From contig URKH01000027.1 of the NCBI GenBank assembly GCA_900548255.1, positions 1 through 24,512 on the forward strand: DNA of 24,512 nucleotides, written 5' to 3'. Numbering within the stretch: the stretch's first letter is position 1; each line of letters starts with the position of its first letter. Shown here piece after piece: positions 7,112 to 14,753 of the stretch. The notes under the pieces are model-generated. The model worked only from the letters and a program-made list of their open reading frames with translations. It made no database searches and was not told where the DNA came from. The position numbers were made by a program, and so were the translations under genes. Source of the stretch: an uncultured Collinsella sp. GTDB lineage: Bacteria; Actinomycetota; Coriobacteriia; Coriobacteriales; Coriobacteriaceae.

Positions 7112-9826
7112 CTACTCGGTACGGGCAACCTGGTCGATGCGGTAACCCTCGATCTGGTCACCGGGCTTGATGTCCTGGAAGTTCTCCAGGCCAATGCCGC
7201 CCTCGGAACCGCTCTTGAGGCTCTTGGCTTCGTCCTTGTAGTGACGCATCGAGGCGATCTTGCCGTTGAAGACCACGATGCCGTCGCGCACCAGACGCAC
7301 GGAATCGGTCGCGGCGATCTCGCCCTCTTCGACACGGACACCGGCGGCGATACCGACTTTGGGCACCTTGAAGGTGTCCAGGACGGTCGCGGTACCCGTG
7401 GAGACCTCGACCTCGGTGGGCTTAAGCATGCCGATACGGGCAGCGTCAAGTTCCTCGAGGCACTTGTAGATAACGTCGTAGCAACGGATCTCGACGCCCT
7501 CGCGCTCGGCGGCGGAACGTGCCTTACCGTCGGGGCGGACGCCAAAGCCGATGATGATGGCGTTGGAGGCGTCGGCCAGGACGACGTCGGTCTCGTTGAT
7601 GGCACCAACGGCGGAGTGGATCGTGTTGATGCGAACCTCGGACTGATCCATCTTGTCGAGCGAGTCCTGAAGGGCCTCGATGGAACCCTGGACGTCGGCC
7701 TTGATGATCAGGTTGAGCTCCTTGACCTCGGCGTCGGCAATGGTCTCGAAGAGGTTCTCGAGCGTGACGTGCTTGACGCGGCTCTGCTCCTCGATACGGG
7801 CCTTGAGCGAACGCTCGTCAGCAAGCGCGCGAGCCTCACGCTCGTCCTCGAACACGCGGAACTCGTCACCGGCGTTGGGCACGGACTGCAGGCCCAGGAT
7901 CTCGACGGCGTCGGAGGGACCGGCCTCGGTGACGGCGCGACCCTTGGGGTCGAGCATAGCACGGACGCGGCCGTAGGTAAGGCCGGCGACCAGCGTATCG
8001 CCCACGTGCAAGGTACCGCGGGTCACGAGCACGGTAGCGACCGAGCCGCGGCCCTTGTCGAGCTTGGCCTCGAGGACGTTGCCGGAGGCAAAGGTGTCCG
8101 GGTTGGCCTTGAGCTCGAGCACGTCTGCCTGGAGCAGCACGGTCTCCAGAAGGTCGTCGATACCGATCTTCTGCTTGGCCGAGATGTTGACGAACATGTT
8201 CTGTCCGCCCCACTCCTCGGGGATGACGCCGTACTCGGTGAGCTCCTGGCGCACGCGGTCGGGGTTGGCACCCGGCTTATCGATCTTGTTGACGGCGACG
8301 ACGATGGGTACGCCGGCGGCCTTGGCGTGGTTGATCGACTCGACCGTCTGGGGCATGACGCCGTCGTCGGCAGCCACGATCAGAATAACGATGTCGGTCA
8401 CCTTGGCACCACGGGCACGCATAGCCGTAAAGGTGGCATGACCCGGGGTATCGATGAAGGTGATCTTGCGGTCATTAATCATGACCTGCGAAGCACCGAT
8501 GGCCTGCGTGATGCCGCCCGCCTCGCCGGCAGCGACACCGGTGTGACGGATGGCGTCGAGGAGGCTCGTCTTGCCGTGGTCGACGTGGCCCATGACGGTG
8601 ACGACCGGGGCGCGCGGCTTAAGGTCGGCGGGATCGTCGTAGAACGAGAAGGTGTTCTCCTCCTCGGGGGTGATGATCTTGATCTGACGACCCAGGTCGT
8701 CGGCAACGAGCTCGACGAGGTCATCGGACATGGACTGCGTCATGGTGAGCGGCGTACCCAGTAGGAACAGGCGCTTGATGATGTCGTTGGCCGGAACGTC
8801 GAGCGCCTCGGCGAGCTCCTGGACGGTAACGCCCTGGGAAACCTTGATGGCGTCGAGCTCCTCGGGGTTCACGCCCTGGGCCAGCGCTTCCTCTATCTTG
8901 CGCTCCTCCTGAGCCTTGGCAGCCTCGCGCTCGCGCTTCTCCTTGCGCTTCTTGCGGCGACCGGTGGACTCGCGAGAGGCCTCCTCGACGGCGGCACGAG
9001 CCTCCTCGAGCACCTTCTCGCGGCTGTACTCCTCGGCCTCGCGAGCCATACGGCTGTAGTGGTCCTCTTCGTTGTTGTGACCGCCCTTGCGCTTCTTGCC
9101 CTTGCCCTGCTTATCAGGGTTGGGGAAGTCCATGCCAGCAGCGACGTTGTTGCTGGCGTTGGTGCGATGGCTGTGCGGACGGCTCTCGGAGGCGTTGCGC
9201 TCGGAGTTGTTGTCGGAGGCGTTACGATCGTTACGGCGGCCACCGCGGCGATCATTGTTGCCGCCACGACGGTTACCGCGCTCGGCGGCGCGCTCGGCCT
9301 TGGCCTTGTCCTCGGCGTCCTTCTTCTCCTTGAGCACGGTCTCCTGTGCGGCGATCTGGTCGAGCAGCGAACGGAAGCGCGAACCGGAGTCGGAAGCGGG
9401 AACGGCGCGGCGCTGGGCCTCGCGGGCAGCCTCCTCCTTCTCGCGGGCAAGGCGCTCCTGCTCGGCCTTCTTCTTGGCCTCGGCCTCGGCGCGGGCAGCC
9501 TCCTCGGCAGCCTGGGCTGCGGCAAACTGGCGGCGTTCCTCCTCGCGTGCCTTCTCGGCGGCGATGCGCTCGCGCTCGGCCTCGGCGGCGCGATCGGCCT
9601 CCTCGGCGGCAGCTGCCTGCTCCTCGGCCTGCTTGGCGGCCTCGACTTCCTGAGCGCGGGCCTCGATCACCGAGGCGAGCTGCTTGCGGACCATGGCGAC
9701 ATAGGCGTCCTCCAAAGTGGAGGACGCGGACTTAGCGGGAATCTTCATTTCGGCGAGATGACCCATCAGTTCCTTGGAGGTCATGCCGAACTCTTTGGCC
9801 AGGGTGGACACACGGACTTTTGCCAT
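7112..9826 (-). CDS. infB: Translation initiation factor IF-2
   Basis: GTPase that places initiator fMet-tRNA on the 30S subunit and promotes subunit joining. 904 residues. It has an N-terminal IF2_N helix domain (VRVSTLAKEFGMTSKELMGHL). A long charged Ala/Glu/Arg linker with Asn/Arg/Gly-rich patches spans about 60-310, and a second IF2_N domain lies at about 330-380. The G domain has G1 GHVDHGKT (413-420), G3 DTPGH (459-463) and G4 NKID (513-516). Domains II to IV follow. The ribosome binding site AGGTG lies 7 bases before the ATG. Two GC-rich hairpins precede it in the 91-bp nusA-infB gap. Confidence 0.97.
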   Translation of the reverse strand: MAKVRVSTLAKEFGMTSKELMGHLAEMKIPAKSASSTLEDAYVAMVRKQLASVIEARAQEVEAAKQAEEQAAAAEEADRAAEAERERIAAEKAREEERRQFAAAQAAEEAARAEAEAKKKAEQERLAREKEEAAREAQRRAVPASDSGSRFRSLLDQIAAQETVLKEKKDAEDKAKAERAAERGNRRGGNNDRRGGRRNDRNASDNNSERNASESRPHSHRTNASNNVAAGMDFPNPDKQGKGKKRKGGHNNEEDHYSRMAREAEEYSREKVLEEARAAVEEASRESTGRRKKRKEKREREAAKAQEERKIEEALAQGVNPEELDAIKVSQGVTVQELAEALDVPANDIIKRLFLLGTPLTMTQSMSDDLVELVADDLGRQIKIITPEEENTFSFYDDPADLKPRAPVVTVMGHVDHGKTSLLDAIRHTGVAAGEAGGITQAIGASQVMINDRKITFIDTPGHATFTAMRARGAKVTDIVILIVAADDGVMPQTVESINHAKAAGVPIVVAVNKIDKPGANPDRVRQELTEYGVIPEEWGGQNMFVNISAKQKIGIDDLLETVLLQADVLELKANPDTFASGNVLEAKLDKGRGSVATVLVTRGTLHVGDTLVAGLTYGRVRAMLDPKGRAVTEAGPSDAVEILGLQSVPNAGDEFRVFEDEREARALADERSLKARIEEQSRVKHVTLENLFETIADAEVKELNLIIKADVQGSIEALQDSLDKMDQSEVRINTIHSAVGAINETDVVLADASNAIIIGFGVRPDGKARSAAEREGVEIRCYDVIYKCLEELDAARIGMLKPTEVEVSTGTATVLDTFKVPKVGIAAGVRVEEGEIAATDSVRLVRDGIVVFNGKIASMRHYKDEAKSLKSGSEGGIGLENFQDIKPGDQIEGYRIDQVARTE

Positions 9827-9847
9827 ATGACTTCACCTACCCTTTCT

Positions 9848-9909
9848 GGCACCTTGGGTGCCTAGAGACTGAACGAGCGAGGGAGACGCGCCGGGACCCG
9901 CCCGGCGCG
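9848..9909 (-). other. Two hairpins in the nusA-infB gap
   Basis: Stem 9887-9895 with 9901-9909 (CGCGCCGGG/CCCGGCGCG, 9 bp, loop 5) and stem 9848-9853 with 9857-9862 (GGCACC/GGTGCC, loop 3) lie between nusA and infB. Neither is followed by a T tract on the minus strand, so they look more like RNA processing or stability structures than terminators. Many bacteria have ylxR in this position; it is absent here. Confidence 0.45.
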
Positions 9910-9917
9910 ACCGCGCG

Positions 9918-11165
9918 CTAGATCAGGTCCTCCGCATCATCGAAGGCGTCGGTGTCGTGGACACCGCAGAAACGGGAGCCGGGACGAGCCTGGTTGCGGC
10001 ACTGGACGCCGTCCTCGGACACGTACTCGCAGCGGCGGACGTCCTCGTCCTCCTCGTCACCGATCAGGTCGGCGGCGGGCTCCTCGTGAACGGGAACGTT
10101 CTTGAGGATGTCAGCGGCAAGCGTCTCGGACTTGATGTCGATGTGCCAGCCGGTCAGGCGCGCGGCGAGGCGGGCGTTCTGGCCCTCCTTGCCGATGGCG
10201 AGGGACAGCTGGTCGTCGGGGACGATGACGCCGGCGTAGGCCTTCTCCTCGTCGATGAGGACGCGGGTGACCTTAGCGGGCGACAGGGCGTTGGCGACGT
10301 AGACGGCAGGATCGGCATCCCACAGGATGACGTCGACGCGCTCGCCACGGAGCTCGCCCACGACAGCGCGAACACGGCTGCCCTTGGGGCCGACGCAGGC
10401 ACCCACGGGATCCAGGCGGTCGTCGAGCGAGTGGACGGCGACCTTGGAACGCTGGCCGGGCTCGCGGGCAATCGACTTGATCTGGACGGTGCCCTCATAG
10501 ATCTCGGGCACCTCCTGCTCAAACAGACGACGCATGAGCTCGGGGTGGGTACGGGAGATGACAATCGGCGGACGGCTGTGCTCGCCACGAACCGGCTGCA
10601 GGTTGGAGTTGGGGTCGCGAACGTCGATGATCACGGCCTTGATGTGCTGGTTGTGCAGGTAGCGCTCGCCCATCGGACGCTCGTTGCGCTCGTTCTCGTA
10701 ACGGCGCTGATCGAAGTGCGGAAGCTCGGCCTCGACGCCCTCGCGGATTTTGACGATCGTGAAGTCGGGCGTGGACTGCAGCACGGTACCGCTGATGAGA
10801 TCACCGATGCGGCCGGAGAACTCCTCGTAGATCTGCTCGCGGGCGGAGTTGCGCACGATGGCGTTGATCTCGGCCTTGGCGTGCTGGGCGGCGATGCGGC
10901 TCGTGTTCTTGGGGGTGACGTCGATCTCCTCGAACTCGGTGAAGTTGCCCTCCTCATCCATGGAATCGTCGATCGGCTCCAGGCGGTAGACGTAGATCTT
11001 GCCGGTGGTGCGGTCGATGGTCACCTTGGCGCCCCACTCAAGATGCAGGATCTCGGCATAGCTCTTGGCGAGCGACTGCTCCAGGCGGTCGATCAGGTAG
11101 AGCTGGTCGATGTGCTTCTCCTGGCAAAGCTCCATCAGGGCGGACATCATGTCGGATGCTGCCAT
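9918..11165 (-). CDS. nusA: Transcription termination/antitermination protein NusA with Cys/His C-terminal tail
   Basis: RNA polymerase accessory factor that modulates pausing, termination and antitermination. 415 residues. The N-terminal polymerase-binding domain is followed by an S1 domain (about 135-200), then KH1 and KH2, with VGACVGPKGSRVRAVVGEL and LAIGKEGQNARLAARLTGW visible. The last about 40 residues are unusual: C379, C389, C400 and H403 form a C-x9-C-x10-C-x2-H pattern that could bind zinc, ending in an acidic tail. It starts 1 bp after the rimP stop, and GGAAGGAAAG near the end of rimP serves as ribosome binding site. Confidence 0.95.
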   Translation of the reverse strand: MAASDMMSALMELCQEKHIDQLYLIDRLEQSLAKSYAEILHLEWGAKVTIDRTTGKIYVYRLEPIDDSMDEEGNFTEFEEIDVTPKNTSRIAAQHAKAEINAIVRNSAREQIYEEFSGRIGDLISGTVLQSTPDFTIVKIREGVEAELPHFDQRRYENERNERPMGERYLHNQHIKAVIIDVRDPNSNLQPVRGEHSRPPIVISRTHPELMRRLFEQEVPEIYEGTVQIKSIAREPGQRSKVAVHSLDDRLDPVGACVGPKGSRVRAVVGELRGERVDVILWDADPAVYVANALSPAKVTRVLIDEEKAYAGVIVPDDQLSLAIGKEGQNARLAARLTGWHIDIKSETLAADILKNVPVHEEPAADLIGDEEDEDVRRCEYVSEDGVQCRNQARPGSRFCGVHDTDAFDDAEDLI

Positions 11166-11166
11166 C

Positions 11167-11661
11167 TTACTTTCCTTCCTTCGCGGGCTTGAAGTCGTAG
11201 GTGGGCTTCAACTTGCACTTTTTAACATCAGAGAAATCGAGGGTGACGGTCTCGCCGTCCTCGAGCTCGAGGGTCACGTCGGTCTCGGTCGCAGCGGCAA
11301 TCTTGCCGGCGTACTTGCGACGGCCCTCGGTGACGGTGGAGGTGAGCTCACAGTTCTCGCCCACAAAGCGGGCAAAGTCGCACGGGCGGCGCAGTGGGCG
11401 CGCCATGCCCGGGCTCGACACCTCAAGCGTATAGCTCGAAGAGATAGGGTCGAGCTCCTCAATCACATCGCCGACCCACTTGGTGTTGGCCGTGACGTCG
11501 TTGAGAGACAGGCTCTGACCCTCGGCACCCTCGATACGCACGCGCACGCAGGGGGCCTTGGTGGCGCCCACGAGCTCGACGTCGACGATGTCGACATCGT
11601 GCTGGGGAGCGACGGCCTCGAGCGCGTCGATGATCGCCTGCTCGGTCTTGGTCTTGACCAT
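11167..11661 (-). CDS. rimP: Ribosome maturation factor RimP
   Basis: Cytoplasmic factor for 30S subunit assembly. 164 residues from the ATG at 11661, chosen because GGAGGT (11673-11668) lies 6 bases upstream and the protein length then fits the family. The frame stays open upstream to 11841, but that part contains the promoter and a terminator hairpin and is not coding. Typical RimP segments are visible: VDIVDVELVG near the start, LEVSSPGMARPLRRPCDFARFVG in the middle, and a C-terminal SH3-like region (VTLELEDGETVTLDFSDVKKCKL). It is first in the rimP-nusA-infB operon and ends 1 bp before nusA. Confidence 0.93.
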   Translation of the reverse strand: MVKTKTEQAIIDALEAVAPQHDVDIVDVELVGATKAPCVRVRIEGAEGQSLSLNDVTANTKWVGDVIEELDPISSSYTLEVSSPGMARPLRRPCDFARFVGENCELTSTVTEGRRKYAGKIAAATETDVTLELEDGETVTLDFSDVKKCKLKPTYDFKPAKEGK

Positions 11662-11681
11662 TGCGGCACCTCCATCCATAC

Positions 11682-11714
11682 AAAAAAGAAGCGGGGCCGA
11701 AACCCCACTTCTTT
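11682..11714 (-). terminator. Intrinsic terminator in the rimP leader (candidate attenuator)
   Basis: Stem 11685-11696 with 11703-11714 (12 bp, one mismatch, loop 6) is followed on the minus strand by a run of six T (11687-11682). It lies between the promoter at 11740-11768 and the rimP ribosome binding site at 11673-11668, so a transcript from that promoter meets it about 20 nt after initiation. Confidence 0.75.
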
Positions 11715-11739
11715 CAATTACAACTTCATTTGCAAGCAA

Positions 11740-11768
11740 ACTATACCAATAGCTGCGGAAACGTGCAA
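11740..11768 (-). promoter_or_regulatory. Promoter of the rimP-nusA-infB operon
   Basis: On the minus strand the -35 is TTGCAC (11768-11763), the spacer is exactly 17 bp, and the -10 is TATAGT (11745-11740), preceded by TGG, an extended -10 feature. The predicted transcription start is near 11733, giving a leader of about 70 nt before the rimP ATG. Confidence 0.75.
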
Positions 11769-11853
11769 GCACAGTACGAATCTGCAGGTCAGCGTGCGCA
11801 CAGGTTCTCCACAAGAAATGGATAATTGGGTGTTGTCGCAAGTGTCCTTAACC

Positions 11854-11888
11854 AAAAAGAGGGGCGACTCCCTACGGAATCGCCCCTC
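11854..11888 (-). terminator. Terminator of leuS
   Basis: Stem 11859-11867 with 11880-11888 (GAGGGGCGA/TCGCCCCTC, 9 bp) is extended by three inner pairs and followed on the minus strand by TTTTT (11858-11854). It begins 31 bases after the leuS stop codon. It separates leuS from the rimP operon. Confidence 0.85.
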
Positions 11889-11918
11889 GCTTTTAGATGT
11901 CAGCTATACGCGCAGCGC

Positions 11919-14495
11919 TTACTTGACCACCAGGTTAACCAGCTTGCCGGGCACGCAGATGGCCTTGACGACCGTCTTGCCCTCAAGCCACTTGGCAACG
12001 GCGGCCTCGGCGGCAGCCTGCATCTCCTCGTTGGAGGCGTCGCGGGCGACGTCGATGCGGCCACGGACCTTGCCGAGCACCTGTACGACGATCTGCACCG
12101 TGTCCTCGATGGACTCGGCCAGGTCAAACTCGGGCCAGGCGGCGGTGTAGGCGTTGCCCTCACAGCCGAGCGCCTCATGCCACAGCTCATCGGCCCAGAA
12201 CGGGCAGATGGGGGCAAGGACGCTCACGATATCCTTGGCCACGCCGTAGCACAGGGCCTTGTCACGGGAAGCGCCCTCAGTAGCGTTGAGGTAGGCGCTC
12301 GCGGCATTGACGAGTTCCATGACGGCCGAGATCGCGGTGTTGAACTGGCCGCGGTCAAAGTCCTCGGTGCACTTGGCGATGGTGCGATGGCGCTCGCGGT
12401 AGAGCTTCATCGCTGTCTCGTCGAGCGCGGACTTGTCAAAGGCCACGTTGGCGTCGCCGGACTGGACGAGCTGCCACACGATACGCCAGGCGCGCTTAAT
12501 GAAGCGGTTAGCGCCCTCGACGGCCTTGGGATCCCAGTCGAAGTCCTTCTCGGGCGGGGCGATAAACAGGATCGCCAGACGCATGGTGTCGGCACCGTAG
12601 GGCTCAATGACTGAACTCGGGGGCACGACGTTGCCCTTGGACTTGGACATGGTGTCGCCGTTCTCGTCCTTGACCATGCCCTGGCACAGCAGGTTGGTAA
12701 AGGGTTCGTCAACGCTCAGCAGGCCCAGGTCGCGCAGCGCCTTGGTAAAGAAGCGACTGTAGAGCAGGTGCAAAATGGCGTGCTCGATGCCGCCGATGTA
12801 GTTATCGACGGGCATCCAACGATCGGCGGCCTCACGGGAGAAGGGCAGCTCGGTGTTGTGCGGGTCGGTATAGCGCAGGTAATACCAGCTGGAGCAGGTG
12901 AAGGTGTCCATGGTATCGGTCTCGCGCTTGGCCGGGCGACCGCAGACCGGGCAGGTGGTCTCGTAGAACTCCTTGCACTCGGCGAGGGTCTCGCCGGCAC
13001 CCAGGTCCAGGTTCTCGGGCAGCGTCACCGGCAGCTGGTCCTCGGGCACGGGCACGATGCCGCAGCGCTCGCAGTGGATGGCCGGGATGGGGTTGCCCCA
13101 ATAACGCTGACGGCTGATGAGCCAGTCGCGCAGACGGAACTCGACCTTGCGACGGCCGCAGCCCATGGCCTCGAGGTCGGCCACGATGGCAGCCTCGCCC
13201 TCAGAGTGCTTGCCGCCGCGCATGCCGGTGTACTTGCCCGACTGGACCAGCGTGCCCTCGGCAGCGTGGGCGCAATCCCAGTCGACGGTCTCGGCATGGA
13301 AGGTGTCGATGGTCTCGCCGCTAGCCTCGACGGCAGCGCGATCCTCATCGTCCAGGATGATCGGCACGATCGGCAGGTCGTACTTGCGGGCGAACTCAAA
13401 GTCGCGCTGGTCGCCGCAGGGAACGGCCATGACGGCACCGGTGCCGTAGTCGGCAACGACATAGTCGGCAACCCACACGGGGATCTTCTCGCCGTTGACG
13501 GGGTTTACCACGTAGCGGCCCGTAAAGGCGCCGTGCTTCTCGAGGGTACCCTGGGCGCGCTCGACGGCAGAGATATGCTTGGAGTCCTCGACGATCTTGG
13601 TGACGGCCTCCTCGTACTGAGTGCCCTCGACGAGCTCGTGCAGGCGCGCGTACTCGGGAGACAGGACAAAGAAGGAAACGCCAAAGAGCGTGTCGGCGCG
13701 CGTGGTGAAGACGGTGATCTTACCCTCGTCGCCCTCGATGGGCTCGCCATCGGCGTCGCACAGGGTAAAGTCAACCTCGGCGCCCTCGGAGCGGCCGATC
13801 CAGTTGGCCTGCATCTGCTTGACGCGCTCGGGCCAGCCGGGGAGCTTCTCCAGGTCATCGAGCAGCTCCTGGGAGTAGTCGGTGATCTTGTAGTACCACT
13901 GCTCGAGGTCACGCTTCTCGGGCTCGGTGCCGCAACGCCAGCACTTGCCCTCGGTTACCTGCTCGTTGGCCAAAACGGTCTTGCAGGTGGGGCACCAGTT
14001 GACCGGGTTCTTCTTGCGGTAGACCAGACCCTTTTCCCACATCTTTTCAAAGATCCACTGACCCCAGCGATAGTAGTCGGGGCTGCAGGTCTTAACGGTA
14101 CGATCCAGATCGTAGGAGAAGCCCATACGCCTCATCGTGGCGAGCGCCTGGTCCATGTTCTTATACGTCCAGGCGGCAGCCTGCGTGTTGTGCTTGATGG
14201 CGGCGTTCTCGGCGGGCAGGCCAAAGGCGTCGAAGCCGATGGGGTGCAGCACGTCAAAGCCGCGCATGCGGGCCTGACGGGCCATGGCATCGCCGATGGT
14301 GTAGTTGCGCGCGTGGCCCATGTGCAGGTCGCCCGACGGATACGGGAACATCTCGAGGACGTACTTCTTGGGCTTACTGTCGTCGGTGTCGACGGCAAAG
14401 AGGTCGGAGTCTTCCCAGGCCTTCATCCACTTGGACTCAATGGCCTGCGCGTCGTAGGCAGGGATCTCATCCTTATGATCTGTGCAATCGCACAT
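11919..14495 (-). CDS. leuS: Leucyl-tRNA synthetase
   Basis: Class I synthetase that charges tRNA-Leu with leucine. 858 residues, a typical bacterial length, from the ATG at 14495. AAGGAG (14506-14501) lies 5 bases upstream of that ATG. The frame is open farther upstream to 14672, but that segment is one arm of a long palindrome and is not coding. Visible: HMGH signature (58-61), zinc-type Cys pairs (CPTCKTV...CWRCG; CERCG; CPVCG), a CP1 editing domain, and the KMSKS-like MSKSKGNV. It has its own terminator and probably its own promoter, so it is likely monocistronic. Confidence 0.96.
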   Translation of the reverse strand: MCDCTDHKDEIPAYDAQAIESKWMKAWEDSDLFAVDTDDSKPKKYVLEMFPYPSGDLHMGHARNYTIGDAMARQARMRGFDVLHPIGFDAFGLPAENAAIKHNTQAAAWTYKNMDQALATMRRMGFSYDLDRTVKTCSPDYYRWGQWIFEKMWEKGLVYRKKNPVNWCPTCKTVLANEQVTEGKCWRCGTEPEKRDLEQWYYKITDYSQELLDDLEKLPGWPERVKQMQANWIGRSEGAEVDFTLCDADGEPIEGDEGKITVFTTRADTLFGVSFFVLSPEYARLHELVEGTQYEEAVTKIVEDSKHISAVERAQGTLEKHGAFTGRYVVNPVNGEKIPVWVADYVVADYGTGAVMAVPCGDQRDFEFARKYDLPIVPIILDDEDRAAVEASGETIDTFHAETVDWDCAHAAEGTLVQSGKYTGMRGGKHSEGEAAIVADLEAMGCGRRKVEFRLRDWLISRQRYWGNPIPAIHCERCGIVPVPEDQLPVTLPENLDLGAGETLAECKEFYETTCPVCGRPAKRETDTMDTFTCSSWYYLRYTDPHNTELPFSREAADRWMPVDNYIGGIEHAILHLLYSRFFTKALRDLGLLSVDEPFTNLLCQGMVKDENGDTMSKSKGNVVPPSSVIEPYGADTMRLAILFIAPPEKDFDWDPKAVEGANRFIKRAWRIVWQLVQSGDANVAFDKSALDETAMKLYRERHRTIAKCTEDFDRGQFNTAISAVMELVNAASAYLNATEGASRDKALCYGVAKDIVSVLAPICPFWADELWHEALGCEGNAYTAAWPEFDLAESIEDTVQIVVQVLGKVRGRIDVARDASNEEMQAAAEAAVAKWLEGKTVVKAICVPGKLVNLVVK

Positions 14496-14517
14496 ATCAG
14501 CTCCTTTAATCTTGCTG

Positions 14518-14636
14518 GGGTCGGACGGCTTAGCTTTATTCGCTACTGCGGACAGTCCTGCGCAAGACGAAGAGCACATTAAGTGCTCTTCTTTGCGTGC
14601 GGAACTTGTAGCGAACAAAGCTAAGCCGACCGACCC
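14518..14636 (-). repeat. 119-bp near-perfect palindrome in the leuS leader
   Basis: Arms 14518-14546 and 14608-14636 are 29 bp long and match at 27 positions. Inside them, 14569-14577 and 14583-14591 form a perfect 9-bp stem (GAAGAGCAC/GTGCTCTTC), with partial pairing in between. The element ends 11 bases before the leuS ribosome binding site, so the leuS mRNA leader can fold into one very long hairpin. Confidence 0.85.
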
Positions 14637-14653
14637 TAAGGTTAACTCGCATG

Positions 14654-14662
14654 ATGATAGCA
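14654..14662 (-). promoter_or_regulatory. Candidate extended -10 promoter for leuS
   Basis: TGCTATCAT on the minus strand (14662-14654) matches an extended -10 element. No good -35 is seen at the right distance. Transcription would start near 14647, just ahead of the long palindrome. Confidence 0.35.
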
Positions 14663-14670
14663 AATACAAC

Positions 14671-14705
14671 AAGCGAGATGTCTGCGACTTGCAGGCATCT
14701 CGCTT
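14671..14705. terminator. Hairpin terminator between guaB and leuS
   Basis: Stem 14671-14685 with 14691-14705 (15 bp, one mismatch, loop GACTT). It lies 48 bases after the guaB stop codon. On the minus strand it is followed by TTGTTGTATTT, an imperfect T tract. Confidence 0.7.
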
Positions 14706-14753
14706 TATCTAAATAACGTGGTTGAGGCTCAACCTTTATGTGCAGGTCTTATC

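Noticed and set aside
7241..8764. Long plus-strand open frame antisense to infB
   Set aside because: High-GC shadow of infB. The encoded residues are a repetitive Val/Gly/Leu/Asp mix with no domain, while the minus strand holds all IF-2 motifs.
11662..11841. N-terminal extension of rimP
   Set aside because: It spans the promoter and the leader terminator, and the GGAGGT-ATG at 11661 fits the family length.
12768..14582. 604-codon plus-strand open frame antisense to leuS
   Set aside because: Mirror frame of a GC-rich gene. No family pattern is visible and the leuS motifs account for the region.
14536..14652. 38-codon leader peptide upstream of leuS with several Leu codons
   Set aside because: No ribosome binding site, its ATG lies upstream of the likely transcription start, and its Leu codons are scattered without a run.
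14496..14672. In-frame upstream extension of leuS
   Set aside because: It consists of palindrome arms. AAGGAG with the ATG at 14495 gives a normal-length LeuRS.
14496..14753. T-box riboswitch upstream of leuS
   Set aside because: I see no conserved T-box (AGGGTGGNACCGCG-like) sequence or specifier-loop arrangement in the leader.
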